Source: Sternotherus odoratus
Taxonomy: Eukaryota > Chordata > Testudines > Kinosternidae
Assembly (NCBI GenBank): GCA_032164245.1
Contig: JAVMKO010000001.1
Location: forward strand, 285,641,041-285,705,040
Direction of reading: 5' to 3'
Length of the DNA: 64,000 nt
Below the pieces are notes generated by a model. The model saw only the letters and a list, made by a program, of their open reading frames with translations, did not search any database and was not told the origin of the DNA. Both the position numbers and the translations under genes were made by a program. Of this stretch, positions 33,028 to 45,140 are shown in pieces (the stretch's first letter is position 1; every line of letters begins with the position of its first letter).

Positions 33028-33716
33028 TGTAGCAGGGCAGTGACTCACCCCTGCGGCGCCTCCTGCTGGTCCACCAGGGAATTAGCGCTCCAGCCTCCGG
33101 AGCACCCTCTGCAGGGTGATGTCCCGCTTGCTGCTGGCCCCGTGTCCCTCCTGGACCCCGGTGTCCTCTTCCCCTGGGTGCTGCACCCCTGCAGTACCCC
33201 CACAGGTCTTAGGGTCTCCCCTCCCTGGGGAACCCCCACCCGCTACCTTGCCTCAGTCTAGGCAACTGCCAGTCACCACTTGCCCCTGTTCACTGGGGCA
33301 GACTGCAGTATCATTGCCTCTCATCACAGGCAAGGGGGGTTGGGCCCGCTGCCTCTGCCTCTAGAGCCATGGGCTGCTCCCTGCAACCACAGTACCCTTT
33401 GTGGGGCCTTCTCCTAGGTCTTGCAGCCTGGGGGTTTCCGGGCTAGAGTTTCCCCAGCTCCTTCTGCCTTGCCCCAGCCTTGCTTCCCTCTAGGTACCTC
33501 CTCAAGCTCCCAGCAGCCAGGCCTGTCTGCCTCCACAGACAGAGGAGACTCTTCTCTGTGTCTAAGCACCAAACTGAGCCCTTTTTATCCGGGCCAGCTG
33601 GGCCTTAATTGGCTGCTCTGCTCAATCAAGCTGGAGCTTGCTTGCTCCCAGCCACAACCCTTTCTTGGGCTGTTTTAAACCCTTTTTACCTGGAGTGGGG
33701 CAGTCGCCCCACTACA
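33028..33716 (-). mobile_element. Probable solo LTR, minus strand
   Basis: Read on the minus strand it begins TGTAGTGGGGCGACTGCC and ends CTGCCCTGCTACA. A TATA-like CCGGATAAAAAGGGC lies near 33590. Flanks CCTAC (33023-33027) and ACTAC (33717-33721) match at 4 of 5. Pyrimidine- and GC-rich body without genes. Confidence 0.6.
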
Positions 33717-35149
33717 ACTACCCTGAAACTATGAGTGACTGCAGGCCAGTGTGGTGGTCTACACGTATAATTTGTGATTTGGATTCTTCATAGGGGTGCT
33801 GTATAAATGTACATTCATCCTCTTAGAGAGATACAGAATTCTTCGTGAGTGTGGCTGATAGAATCTTTGCTCATATAAGGTGAAGGGGAAAATGGAAATC
33901 CACAGAAGTGTCGATCAGAAAAATTAATTGATATACTTGGGGAAGGGGCACCAGGCAACTCTTACTCATGTAGCTTGTTCTTCTGTGTCAGTAAACCCAG
34001 CACTCACTGACCTTGGCTGCATTAGAAGGGACGTAACCTTTATGGTAAGATAACATAGGGGAAGGAATTGTTTGCAAACCTCACAGAAAGAGGGGTTTTC
34101 CTTCCACTTTAATTTTCCCAAGGACAATTCCCACCCAAGATTCTCTTAAAGTGGGAGTCTAATGTTAGGCTGCTAACACAATATTTAGGCATCTAAATAA
34201 ATGGTCTCCTTGGAATAGTAATGCTGGCTGCTTAGCTCTCTTGAAAATCCTACCACTTATGGAAGTAGGAGCCTAGCTTGAGGCAACAGATTTTGAAAAT
34301 CTTGGGCCCATTCTCCTCTAACTTGGGAGTTTCCCGTTTCTCTCTTCCAACTTCTTTTTATACTGGAAAGTCACCCTGAAGGTCCTCAGTGAGGTGCTGG
34401 TGCAAACCTGTATCTTGTGGAGGTTCTTTAAGTACTAAGCAGCCGATGGTAGCAAAATATGATCTGAGCACAGGCTTGAGAACGAGCAATCTGCAGAGTG
34501 CTTATTCCGGCCCAGGTGATGCCCCCTTTTGTGGCCTCGATCAAGTGACTATCCCTTTGTCTCTGTTTTTCTATCCTTAGTGGGGATAACACTTACTTAC
34601 CCTAACATGTGTGTTACCACCAGGATTAACTACATGTTGTCACAGTGCTTTGAAGATAGGGAGGGAGCAGCAGGAGAGAAAGCATTATGTACTGACACAC
34701 TCCTTGCTTTATACCAGTTTGGCACACTGGTGCAAACATCCTTCATGTAGACCAGTGCTAAGTAGTTTTATGCCACCGTTGTAGTGTAGAGAAGACTTAT
34801 AGGCCGAGAATCTGTACAAAGCAGACACAGCCCAGTCTATCTGATGGGGTCACCTAAAATGTGTGTGTGATACAGCTTATGAAACTCTGTTGTGATCCAA
34901 GGCTAGTTTTTTGGTCTTCCTGATCTTTTCTGACAAAATCAAAATTAAAAAACACTCAAGCCGCACCATCTCTATGTAGATCTGATTAATACAAAAATAA
35001 ATTCAAGCTAAGTGGATAGCAACTGAAGGGGTAATCAGACATAACCCAAATCCTGCAATCATTTCAGGATGTGTTTAACTTTACACACGGGGGGAAGAGG
35101 GAGGTGTCTCATTGAACTCAGCAGAATTATTCCTATGTATGAAGTTAGA

Positions 35150-35240
35150 GATGTATGCGAGTGGTTGGTGATTGAAGCCCGTAACAGAGGCACCGACTTG
35201 AGGTCAGACTAGATGATCACAATGGTCCCTTCTGACCTTA
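35150..35240 (+). mobile_element. CR1 LINE 3'-end fragment (avian/reptile type)
   Basis: Contains GACTAGATGATCACAATGG and CCCTTCTGACCTTAAAGTC, the classic end of CR1 3' UTRs. Confidence 0.8.
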
Positions 35241-35249
35241 AAGTCCATG

Positions 35250-35575
35250 AGTCTGAGACTTCCCCAGTTCCAGGGGTTGCTCGACTCCTGCTCTGCCCCA
35301 GATCCCATCCCCACTCCACCCCTCCCCCCAAGCTGTCACCCTTGCCCCGCCTCTTCCCGTCCTGTTCTGCCCCCTCCACCGCCTTTTCCTAACCCTGCCT
35401 CCCCCCTCACAAGCACCTCCTGCATGCCGCTGAACAGCTGATCACAATGGGTGGAGGCGCTGTGAGGGAGGAGGAGGAGCTGATCAGAGGGCCTGCCAGC
35501 AGGTTGGGGGGGGGAGGGGAGTGGACCTTATCCATGGGGCTCCCACTATTTTTTTCTAGCACCTACAGCCTGTAG
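35250..35575. mobile_element. Fragment related to the MITE at 13990
   Basis: Shares a GTTGCTCGACTCCTGC-like start, the CC-rich middle and a GCCGCTGAACAGCTGATC block with the 13990 element. Clean termini and a duplication were not found. Confidence 0.45.
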
Positions 35576-36005
35576 GATGTTTCCCCAAGAAAAAACATCC
35601 AGATAACTTTGTGTTCTCGTGTGTAAGTCAGGCAACATCCTTTGACTTCCCGGGGAAGACCAGAACATGGAAAAATATAGATGGTAAATTCACTTACTTT
35701 GGCAGAGATAAGCTGAACAGTGATGAAAACAGACACACACATTTGGTCTGAAAGCAGATTTGTATCCGTGAACACAAATTCTAGGGCTTTTCTTCTGACT
35801 TAAGTGGGTTGAATGACAGCTAAATCCAATCACAGAAGCTTCTGTCCTGTTGTTCCGCAAAGCAGTTTCTTCCAATTTCAAAGTTCATCATGTTGGTGTG
35901 ATAGAACATCCTCATCAAAAAGCCATTTTCAGTTCAGAGAGATGATCCCTAGAATATCCTGCAGAAATACAAAGTGGGTACACATCAGTAAACCATTATT
36001 AAAGT

Positions 36006-36346
36006 CAGGATTGGCGCCAGCTTTTTTGCCACCCTAGGCGGCGAAGGAAGAAAAAATTCCATACCCCGCCGAGAAGCTGCTGCCGAATTGCCGCCGGCAG
36101 TGAAACTGGTGAGTAGCAATCGCCACCAAAACGCCGCCAACGGCGGAAGGGGCGTTGAACTGCTGCCGAATTGCCACTGGCGGGCAAATCCAGAAGGAGA
36201 AGTGGCCACCAAAATGCTGCCGACGGTGGAGTTGTTAGGCTGCCACCGAATTGCCGTCAAGGCATGCAATACATGCCCCCCTCCCTCCTTGATTCCTGCT
36301 GCCCTTGGCGACCGCCTAGATTGCCTAATGGCTAGCGCCGACCCTG
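36006..36346. mobile_element. hAT-type MITE with GGCGCC termini
   Basis: Left end CAGGATTGGCGCCAGC, right end inverted (CAGGGTCGGCGCTAGC on the minus strand). Flanks ATTAAAGT (35998-36005) and ATTAAAGA (36347-36354) differ by one base. Internal GCCGCCGG and GCCACC repeats. Confidence 0.88.
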
Positions 36347-38084
36347 ATTAAAGAAACGGAAACATCAAACCCACAGAAACAAAAACAAATTAAAAAGACT
36401 GATTTTTAATGCAGATTCAACCTGACACCTGACTGGCACCCACAAAGAACTGTGCTTACAATTTTTCAGTTCTAAATACTTAGCCATCTAAACACCATGT
36501 GCCAACAGACCAGGCAGGGTGATGCCTGAGTGCTGGGAATTGATACCAAAATTAATTTTCTCTCCACAAAATCAGAGGCCACTTTTAAAAGTCAGACCCT
36601 AAGGCCTGGAATCAGATAATGGGCTAAGTGGGGCTTTCATCGCTCAGAAGCTAATATAATATAGATTGACACAATTTAACTTTCATGTTCCCCTTGAGCT
36701 AGAATCTTTTATGTTTTGTTCACTCTGTTGTGGTTCAGGGGAAAATTCCCATTGACTTTGACCTTAACCTTTCCACCAAAGGTCACCAAAATGTAATTGG
36801 TCTTTCTGCTCAGATTTGAACCATTCAGATGTTCAGATATGGTCCTTTAAAAACCAAAGCCTGAAATAGAGATGTGCCTTTAAAATATTGCAATTTGAGA
36901 CATTCCTTCATTATGAATTATTGTCCATATTTAAACAAAAGTGACTTTTATTATAGATCACCCAAAGTTCATCTGTTTAACAAACAACAAAAATTACACA
37001 TTTTTGTTCCATGAGGCAGTTGTATTTAGGCATGAGACCAATGATTTGGAGAAATTTTAAGGTCATCTGATATCTCTAGAGCTACTTATTAGAATTTAGT
37101 CAAAAAATGTGTTGCAAAGGCAGATGTTGATGGTCCGTTCCATCCAAAGGATATTCTGTAAGAAAACAGCCCACTGTGGGCTAGAGGTGGCAAGCAACCA
37201 ATGTGCAGTACCTGGAAAGGAAATATGGCCATTAGCACTCTGGCATTACTTTTGTGAAAAGTGGCAGGAGATCATCCTCGTTTGTGTGGAGCTGACAGGA
37301 CTTCCAGTTTTTTAGGTCTCTTCTCAGCAGAATATACTATAGTCATGGTTTCTACAGGGCCTACAATGTCTCTTCTTTTAGTAATAATGTGGTTTTGCTA
37401 ACAAAACCTTCCTAAATTTCTAAGCCAAGTCCTAGGAAATTCCTTGTAGCTCCGGCTGCATCTACCTTTTCCGCATGTACTTATTGGTTTGGTTTTTTTC
37501 GAGCTCCTTCTTGCCAACAGCATCTAGTTACAGAGCTTCACTTAAGAATTCAGAATCTTAAAAGCTTTGCATAGAGTGGAGAGGTAGCTTACCCCAAACT
37601 TCAGACTGGTTTGAACACTGGTTCAGCTGGAGGCTGTAGTGATTAGTACCATTTTGATTTAGACTGGCATTTGCACAGATTTACTAAACCTCTGTGAAAA
37701 TGATTCTGTCATCTGAGCCGTGTTTACATACCTTTTCCCCAATTTAATACAGATTAGCTGACCCACATGTTAGAACCATTTTGAAATTGTTGGTTAATTT
37801 TCCCAGTGCAAACATGGGCTGCAGTATGTCCTTTTTGATCACGTTCCAACTAAGCACTTCTCTGTTTTAGTGTGGATTGAGGTCACTTGTTATCTTGCAA
37901 CTAATACGAAATGCCACTGACCAGCGCACATGATTTTAGGGACCCAGTGCTGCAGTGACCTCTGTGTAGGCAGACCCTTGGACGGACACAGAGCTCCCTA
38001 CGGGAGCAGGGCCAATGTTATTTTAAAAGCCCTCTCTCCTCCCCTACCCCTGAGATGATGGTGTAAATGATAGTACTTTGCACG

Positions 38085-38235
38085 TCTACTCTGTGTTGCC
38101 TTTCGAGATCTCAAAGAGCTTTAACAACCTCTTTGATGTCGGTAAGTGGGTTTATATCCTTCCTTACAGTTCCATACTGGGGACAGGGAGCAGTGAGGTG
38201 ACCTGGCCAAGGCTATGCAGAGCAAGAACCTTGAA
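38085..38235 (+). mobile_element. MIR/CORE-SINE-like fragment
   Basis: Diverged: CTCAAAGAGCTTTAACAAC, a GGTGACCTGGCCAAGGCTATG block and GAACC follow the same order as the other copies. Confidence 0.5.
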
Positions 38236-38768
38236 ATGCTTGGCTGAAAGCTAATGCACAAGTCCAAGCTGTTTATTCTTTCTTATGGTTTCTCTCCTTA
38301 CCCTCCTCCCTCATATTCTTCATCGGAAACGGGGTAACTTCTGAGGAGATGTTTTGTCTTCACTTCTCAGCTGTTGTCATTACCCTCAATGCAGGGGGCC
38401 TTTGTTTTCTCTCTGTAATGCCAGCATTAGAATTCCAAGCCAGCAGGGCTTACTTCTTCCACTGCTGATTAAAATGCTCGCAGTAACATGAAAACTTCCA
38501 GGCCTGCTGCTTCCAAGGAAATCAGCTGGAATGTCCGCTGACTTCGCGCCTTGAATTCAAATCTTTAGATGCCAGAACAGAATAAAAAATGGGAGGTGGG
38601 GTGGAAGAGGGAGCCAAAGGGATTAAAAGTTACCTGATTTCTCACCATTGGGTTTCCCCTGAAAGCATTTAGGTGTTGCCCTGTTACTAAGTAAAGGATG
38701 GTTTAATGCTTTTTTTTTTTTTTTTTAATTTTCTCCTCCCCTTTCTCCCCTTCCTGTTGTACCAAAAG

Positions 38769-38952
38769 CTGCAGATCTGGGACACGGCAGGACAGGAGAG
38801 ATTCCGGTCCATTACACAGAGTTATTATCGCAGTGCTAATGCCTTAATATTGACCTATGACATAACCTGTGAAGAATCCTTCCGATGCCTTCCCGAATGG
38901 CTGAGAGAAATAGAACAGTATGCCAGCAATAAGGTCATAACTGTGCTAGTGG
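38769..38952 (+). CDS. RAB30: RAB30, third coding exon (residues 60-120, switch II)
   Basis: An exon of 184 bases (61 codons plus one base). Acceptor AG is at 38767-38768 after a long T-rich tract, and the consensus donor GTAAGT is at 38953. It carries the G3 motif WDTAGQ (residues 63-68) and switch II, then the RabF-type segment [15 protein letters not shown]. The last base (G) joins GT of the next exon to make Gly121. The protein here is apparently uninterrupted and highly conserved. Confidence 0.96.
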
Positions 38953-40135
38953 GTAAGTGAGGACTGTGCTTTTATAAGAGCTCATTTTGCAGGAGAAAAT
39001 AATCAGCCATGTCCATCTGGAGTTTGACTAGGGTCATTGGCATATAGAGGCATTAGCAATGGAAAACACTGCATTTATTTTATCTCCTAGTGCCAGGATC
39101 TCCTCCAAATATGCTGGACTGGACACCCCTTGATGCTAGTAGGTTCTGTACCTATATCTCTATAGCATCTTACCGTAAAGCCATTCACCTGAGTGAAATT
39201 GCCAAGACAATTTCTGTATCTGAATGATTCCTCAACACATAAAGCCAATGCATTAATAATACAACTCAGAATAGCAACTGCTGTTTCTCAAAGTCTTGGC
39301 CATCTTAAGCCATATAAGATTGTTCAGCCTGGAGGGGCATATTTAGGAACCATCTAACGATTGGTTCACTTTCCCTTCCACTGAATGAATTATGTATTTG
39401 GTTATTTAGCCCCATGGCTTGGACTGTGCAGCTGCAGTTTAGAAAGAGTAACTGGAGCTTTACACCCTCAGGTTCCCAGTTCATATCTAGATCAGGTTGC
39501 TGGTGGCTGAAAGTTGTTATGCTTTGATGGCCTGAGTCCTATTGCTGTGGCAGGTGTTGGCCTCACAAAAACTACCATTCCAGTTGGCATTCTAAGCGGA
39601 GAGGTCAAAGCCTCAGTGGGCATATGGAGCCTGAAGCGACTTCCTCTTCTCCCTCATGAATGAGGTACAATGGAGGAGAGCATGTGCTGTCTGTACCATC
39701 CCTGTTCTGTAAATAAACAGAAGGCTTCTGTCTCCAGGGCTATGAGGCTACACCTTTCACTGGCACTAAATCCAAATTTCAGATGGATTTGTAGAGAAAA
39801 ATATTTAAATGAAGAAAATGCCACGTTGAGTAACATGCCTTTGCTTGAGATGAAGCAAGTCCAGCCATCAGACACCAGTTTGCTACCAGAAGAGTGCACC
39901 AAGACATACATAGTGATGAGGCCCATTAACATTCTGCAATGCTGCACTTTGTTTTCTGAATCCGTCACTTTTCAGGCACTTGGTCCAGGGACTAGGTCTC
40001 AGCATAGTCGAAGAAGGATAGATGCATCATTTGGGGGAAAGGTTAGTCGGATGGTTAGTGAATGGTTATTCAACAGCAAGATCTTTCTCTCTCTTTCTCT
40101 CTCTTTCTCTCTCTTTCTCTCTCTTTCTCTCTCTT

Positions 40136-40170
<35 letters not shown>

Positions 40171-41378
40171 TTCTCTCTCTTTCTCTCTCTTTCTTTCTTT
40201 CAACATTGCAAGAGTAGATAGTACAATTGTACCGAATAATCTGGTGTATCCAAATCCTTATTTGGATTTTAAGATAATTAAAAAGAACCTTATCCCAGAC
40301 TGTAGGTGCCCTAATGCGCACTAACAATGCAATCTAAGATGCACGGAGGTTCCATGACAAGAAGCCATTCACACTGCAGATTAAAGATACAGTATATTTT
40401 ATTAATAGTTAATAAAAGGTGAATGAATAGTAATGTGCTCATCAACTGCTAGAATCCAGTAGGTTGTTTAAAACCATCTGTAGCATCTTCTACTGACGTG
40501 TTTATAACCATCTGTAGCACCTTTTACTGATGTGCTTATAACCATCTGTAACATGGTAAGATGCTTGTCTACTCCAGTAATCACTTATTAACTCTCTGTA
40601 AATGTAACTTCATATGAAGTATGTCCATGAACCAGTACGTTATAAAGGAGAGGTTGTTGGATGGAAATGACGGCAGTGGAAAGGGATCTTTTCCTCAACT
40701 TCTACCACTTCCCAGACCAACTGTAGTTAATATCAAATTAATAATTTGTTGGTTTATTCCCTACACAAATGTTGATCTATTCTGCCATAAACTAAAAAAT
40801 GAAATCTCTTTGAGGTGGAGAGGTCCTCCCCTCCCCTAGTTCTAACAGTTTTCCAGCACCCATTCATTCCCTGTGTTCAATAACCATATAATGAACAAAA
40901 AATATATAAATAAAACTGGAGAGCGGGTCTCTTTTAAAAGCTCATAATTATATGAAAAAAAACTATTGCATTTGGCGCCCCCACATGCAATAATTGACAT
41001 TTTAAGTGCTCCTTGGAGCAAGAACCAGTGACTGTTCAATAGACATTACAAGGGAAATCCTTTAATGCCAATTGATATTAAACAGTTGCATTAGCACAAA
41101 ATTAATGCTAAATGGTTTGTGTGTTCCTGGGGAACATTCCATTAAGCGAGCTAATATTAAAAAGGTTTGGTTGGCTTATTAGAGAATCCACTTTTGGAGG
41201 AGACGGGAGAGTGAGCATTTAGTTTTGTCGCTTTAGAAGATGAATAGTTTGTTTAAAGCAAAGGACCTGACGTGAGACACATGGTGAGAAAATGGTTCCT
41301 TTCTTCCAGATTAATGTCTGTTGGTTTTGTCTTACAAGTCAAATTGATTCCCTTTCTTAAAATATTTTATTGATGCAG
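38953..41378 (+). other. RAB30: RAB30 intron 4
   Basis: Bounded by GTAAGT and GATGCAG. Contains the CT microsatellite; otherwise no gene or recognised element. The 183-codon frame at 39670-40221 ends in the microsatellite and is not a gene. Confidence 0.85.
40082..40200 (+). repeat. CT-rich microsatellite in RAB30 intron 4
   Basis: About 120 bp of TTTCTCTC and TC repeats. Long Ser/Phe/Leu and Arg/Glu frames on either strand are artefacts of this repeat. Confidence 0.95.
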
Positions 41379-41629
41379 GTAATAAGATTGATTTAGCTGA
41401 GAGAAGAGAAGTCTCCAAACAAAGAGCTGAAGAATTTTCAGAGGCCCAAAACATGTACTATCTGGAAACTTCTGCTAAAGAATCTGATAATGTGGAAAAA
41501 CTCTTTCTGGACTTAGCTTGCCGGCTGATCAGTGAGGCAAGACAGAATACGCTTGTGAACAATGTGGCATCCCCGTTACCAGGAGAGGGGAAAAGTATCA
41601 GCTATTTGACTTGCTGCAATTTCAATTAA
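41379..41629 (+). CDS. RAB30: RAB30, last coding exon (residues 121-203) with prenylation motif
   Basis: The exon begins after acceptor GCAG at 41375-41378 and ends at TAA (41627-41629). It encodes the guanine-specificity motif NKID (G4, residues 122-125), the ETSAK motif (G5, 150-154) and a hypervariable tail ending CCNFN. The paired cysteines at 199-200 are the expected geranylgeranylation site that anchors Rab proteins to membranes. The four coding exons sum to 612 bases, so the protein is 203 residues, the usual RAB30 length. Confidence 0.95.
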
Positions 41630-43262
41630 GGGCTGGCCCAAGATCCATCCCAAATGGGCCAAGAGTTTTTTTTGCTGAGATTTATCTCAGTGAAGGCAAT
41701 TCCTGCCACTTTGACCCATCTGACTCACACCTAAGTCAGGTTCCCGATCTTAAAGCATGGCAGGCTGGCCGCTCCACCTGCAGGTCAACATAGCAGAATA
41801 TAATATGATTTAATCTTTTTTGCAGTCTCTGGAGTTGGTTAGGAAAAATAGTTTGCACAAGGCGCTCATTCAAATCCAGAGCATGGGCTGCTACGTCACT
41901 TTCTGTTGGAGACTAGAACAGCCTCCCGGGATGATACGGAAGAATGCAGGATCTCTTTTGCCGCACGCGTTTGGTCCTTTTTAAAAAAGATGAACTTTAA
42001 GCCTTGGACTATACAGTACTGGCATTCTTCCAGGCTGCCAGCCAAATGAATGCTTAGGATGTGCATATGCCCACAGCATCCTGATGCAGGACTCAACTGT
42101 ATGTTTTGAATTAGTGTTCTATCTCTCATCCACAGGCACGCTCATGAACTTGGAATTAAAAACATACATCTCAACACTTCCAAACAAATGACAGTTTGGA
42201 AAAAGAGATGGATACTGGCTTAGTCACTCTGTTTGGTGCTAGCACTTCAGCTGAATATTTCATAGACCAAACCTAGTTTTATTACATTACTGTCCCCTGA
42301 ATGTGTAACTTAGAGTAAGTAGTGAAAGTATGCTAATAAGCACTGTCCATAAAATATCATTACCTCTTTTTCTCAGCCTGAACATAGTGGGTAAGGACTG
42401 TGCTTCTTTGATGTCAATTGTGGGGTGCAAACACTTTTTTTCTTGAGTCAAAAAAGCTCTGTAAACAGTAATTTCCTAATGTAATGAATTAGTTTTGAGA
42501 ATACCTACTGACGGAGTTATAAACAGATCAGATCTGACCAAAATATTGTGCTTGCACTGATCATGAATAAGGGTTCAAAGGCAGAGCACAGTTTTAGATG
42601 GCAGTTCAGTGTGTTTGAGTAATGAAAGCTTGTAGTTACAGGCCTTGCTTGAGAAGCAAGCATACAATTTTGTATGGTTTTTTTTAAGCTTAAGTGAAAA
42701 TGGCAGCAAGTATTGTTATGAATCATTTTGTGTCTTACTCATCCAGCGATCATTTTATGTACCTTGGAGAAGTAATTCAAGGTACCAGTTTGGTATTGAC
42801 TCTGTATTATAATAGCTTTTGGATACATGACCATAGATTCATTTACTTTTCTTGTTACTTTGTATTCTTAAGTCTCAGACTCCAATGTACGTATAATTAT
42901 TTGCTTAGGCAATTTCTTTATATAAAACCTCTAATGTGGAAGCACTATGGTATTTGTTGTATTACACCTCTAGTGCCATGTTCTAATGGACTTTACGCAT
43001 TGATGTTAAAGCAGAATTGGAAAAAGAGGTTGGAGGCATACATAGTAAATCATTTTTAAACGTTTGGTATCAGTTTTATTGACCTGAATGAGGCTAAAAC
43101 TCTCGGTAACTTTGTGGCTGTAATACATTGTAACTTAGCATTAATCAGCTCGATATCATGTATTATTTGCTGAAGATGTTGACTGGCCTTTTGTATTAAC
43201 ATGAAAAAAGCTGCCAATAAGTAAATCTTGAAAATAAAAATGGCCTTTTAAAATGCTTGGTC
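41630..43262 (+). other. RAB30: RAB30 3' UTR with probable poly(A) site
   Basis: An AT-rich stretch without recognisable repeats runs from the RAB30 stop codon to an AATAAA at 43233-43238. Cleavage would be expected about 10-30 bases downstream. It holds short reading frames of up to 121 codons (42694-43059) that resemble no protein I know and are probably chance ORFs. A longer UTR using later signals is possible, but an hAT insertion at 43598 follows soon after. Confidence 0.6.
43233..43238 (+). terminator. Polyadenylation signal AATAAA, candidate RAB30 3' end
   Basis: A canonical hexamer in an A-rich context about 1.6 kb after the RAB30 stop, followed by a T-rich stretch. Use as the real cleavage signal is inferred, not shown. 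Confidence 0.5.
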
Positions 43263-43597
43263 ACATTTTCCTAAACAGATTTTGGGCTCTATCATACTGT
43301 GCCTTTGATTTTTCGATGGGAAGTATGTGTGTTGTGGATCAAGAGTGTAATATAACCACTTTGTAATTCATATTTTCCTTCCGTAGCATGTCAGTTTTTC
43401 CTCTTACAGTGTAGTCAACGGGAAAATGTGTTTGACTCGTTTTCTCTTGTGCTAGGTCATACAGTGAAGCCAGCACTAAGGAGCATCTCCAGTAGGGAGG
43501 AGTCCTTTCTTAACCGACTTCCTTTACAAATAGCCTTTACATTTCCAGTACAGTTTTGTTTGACCTCTTAAAGATCACCCAGCTCCTACCTCTAGCT

Positions 43598-44116
43598 CAG
43601 GGGTCTCAAACATGCGGCCCGGGGGCCACATGCGGCCCGCAAAGCCCTTCCCTGCGGCCCGCCAAGCTTCCTGGCGCCCCCCCCCCCCCCGGCCCCCCCA
43701 TAGCAGTTTGCAGAACAGAGGGGCCAGAAGTGGAGGCTTCTCTGCTGCCTGGCTGGGCCGCGTGTGTTTCTAGCTCTGGACTTCCTAGATTGCTTTTGCT
43801 TTGTTTGCCAAACAGCTGTTGGTGGTGCCTAGCGCTTTCCAGGAGGGAATGGGGAGCTGCGTGCTCAGAAGAGGAGGTGGGGCAGGGGTGGGACCTCTTG
43901 GAAGGGGTGGAGTGGGGGCGGAGCCAGGGCAGCAAGGGCGGGGTGTGTGTCAGTGGTGCGGCCCTCGGGCCAGTGCACTAGTCCTCATGGAAGGGGTGGA
44001 GTGGGGGCACAGCCGGGGCAGCGAGGGTGTGTGTGTGTGTGTCAGTGGTGCGGCCCTTGAGCCAGTGTACTAGTCCTCATGCGGCCCTTGTGGTCATTTT
44101 GAGTTTGAGACCCCTG
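43598..44116. mobile_element. hAT-type non-autonomous element
   Basis: Termini CAGGGGTCTCAAACATGCGG and TTTGAGACCCCTG. Identical duplications CTCTAGCT at 43590-43597 and 44117-44124. Internal GGGTGGAGTGGGGGC repeats and a short GT run. It lies just beyond the RAB30 poly(A) site. Confidence 0.95.
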
Positions 44117-44737
44117 CTCTAGCTGCTTTTGCAGGTCAGTTAGGTGTTGTGGAAAATGCCCTGTGGGATAATGCTACCATCTCACTAAAATATGATAGTG
44201 TTTTTTGAAAACATTGTTACTCTTCAGGTCCTGGATTTTTCTGCATAGCATATCTACTACAGTAGAGGTACTCTATAAAGTTGCCAAGAGGAGTGGAGTA
44301 ATGAAGGACTACAGGTGCCACATTATGCTTGTTTTTCATGTCTCGTTGTCCAAGGATGAAATGCTCAAGTATTTTCCTCAAACCTCGCTTTTCATTGCAA
44401 GTCATAACCAGTGCATTACTAGACCATTTTGTATTGATGATGTTAAGGGGAGGGGAAATTTTTATTTTCATACACCGAACACATTCTGACCAGGTAAAAC
44501 CCACAGTCACTACTGGGAAGAGAAGTATTCATTGGGTTTGTAAAGGGCTTTTTTTCCCCCAAGGTTTAAAACTTTAACAAAAGTTTTCACCATCACATTG
44601 AGCAACATCAGAGCCAGTTGAGTAAGGAGTTGGGAACAAATTATCCAGACCTTTCTGTGGATGCCCTTAACAGTATGTTCACCTTTAAGTGGCCAGAATC
44701 CAGGATAATTGAAAGTAAATAAGGAAGTGTTGTTTAC

Positions 44738-45140
44738 TCATTCTCATGACACAAGAACTAGGGGTCACCAAATGAAATTAACAGGCAGCAGGTTTAAAAC
44801 AAACACAAGAAGTATTTTTTCACACAACACACAGTCAACCCATGGAACTCCTTGTCAGAGAATGTTGTGAAGGCCAAGACTATAATAGGGTTCAAAAAAG
44901 ATCTAGATAAGTTCATGGAGGGTAGGTCCATCCATGGCTATTAGCCAGGAGAGGCAAGGAGGGCATCCCTAGCCTTTGTTTGCCAAAAGATGGGAATGGC
45001 AACAGGGGATGGATCGCTTGATACTTATTCTGTTCATTCCCTCTGCAGCACTTGGCATTGGCCATTGTTGGAAGACAGGATACTGGGCTAGATGGACCTT
45101 TGGTCTGACCCAGTGTGGCTGTTCTTATGTTCTTATAATG
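44738..45140 (+). mobile_element. CR1 LINE, 3' end
   Basis: Same family as the copy at 31815: TGGAACTCCTTG, GGCATTGGCCATTGTTGG, GATACTGGGCTAGATGGACC, with terminal GTTCTTATGTTCTTAT repeats. It is 5'-truncated. Confidence 0.88.

Larger units (their letters stand above)
29600..38768 (+). other. RAB30: RAB30 intron 3
   Basis: 9.2 kb bounded by GTAGG and TTTT-rich...AAAAG. It has absorbed at least nine repeats (nested hAT-like pair, two CR1 ends, solo LTR, MITEs, MIR-like pieces). 33722-35149 and 36355-38084 look like plain unique sequence without genes. Confidence 0.85.

Noticed and set aside
39670..40221. 183-codon frame with a Ser/Phe/Leu-rich, membrane-like tail
   Set aside because: The tail is the CT microsatellite; the rest lies in RAB30 intron 4 and has no known similarity.
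42694..43059. 121-codon frame after the RAB30 stop
   Set aside because: AT-rich 3' UTR sequence without recognisable domain; likely chance.
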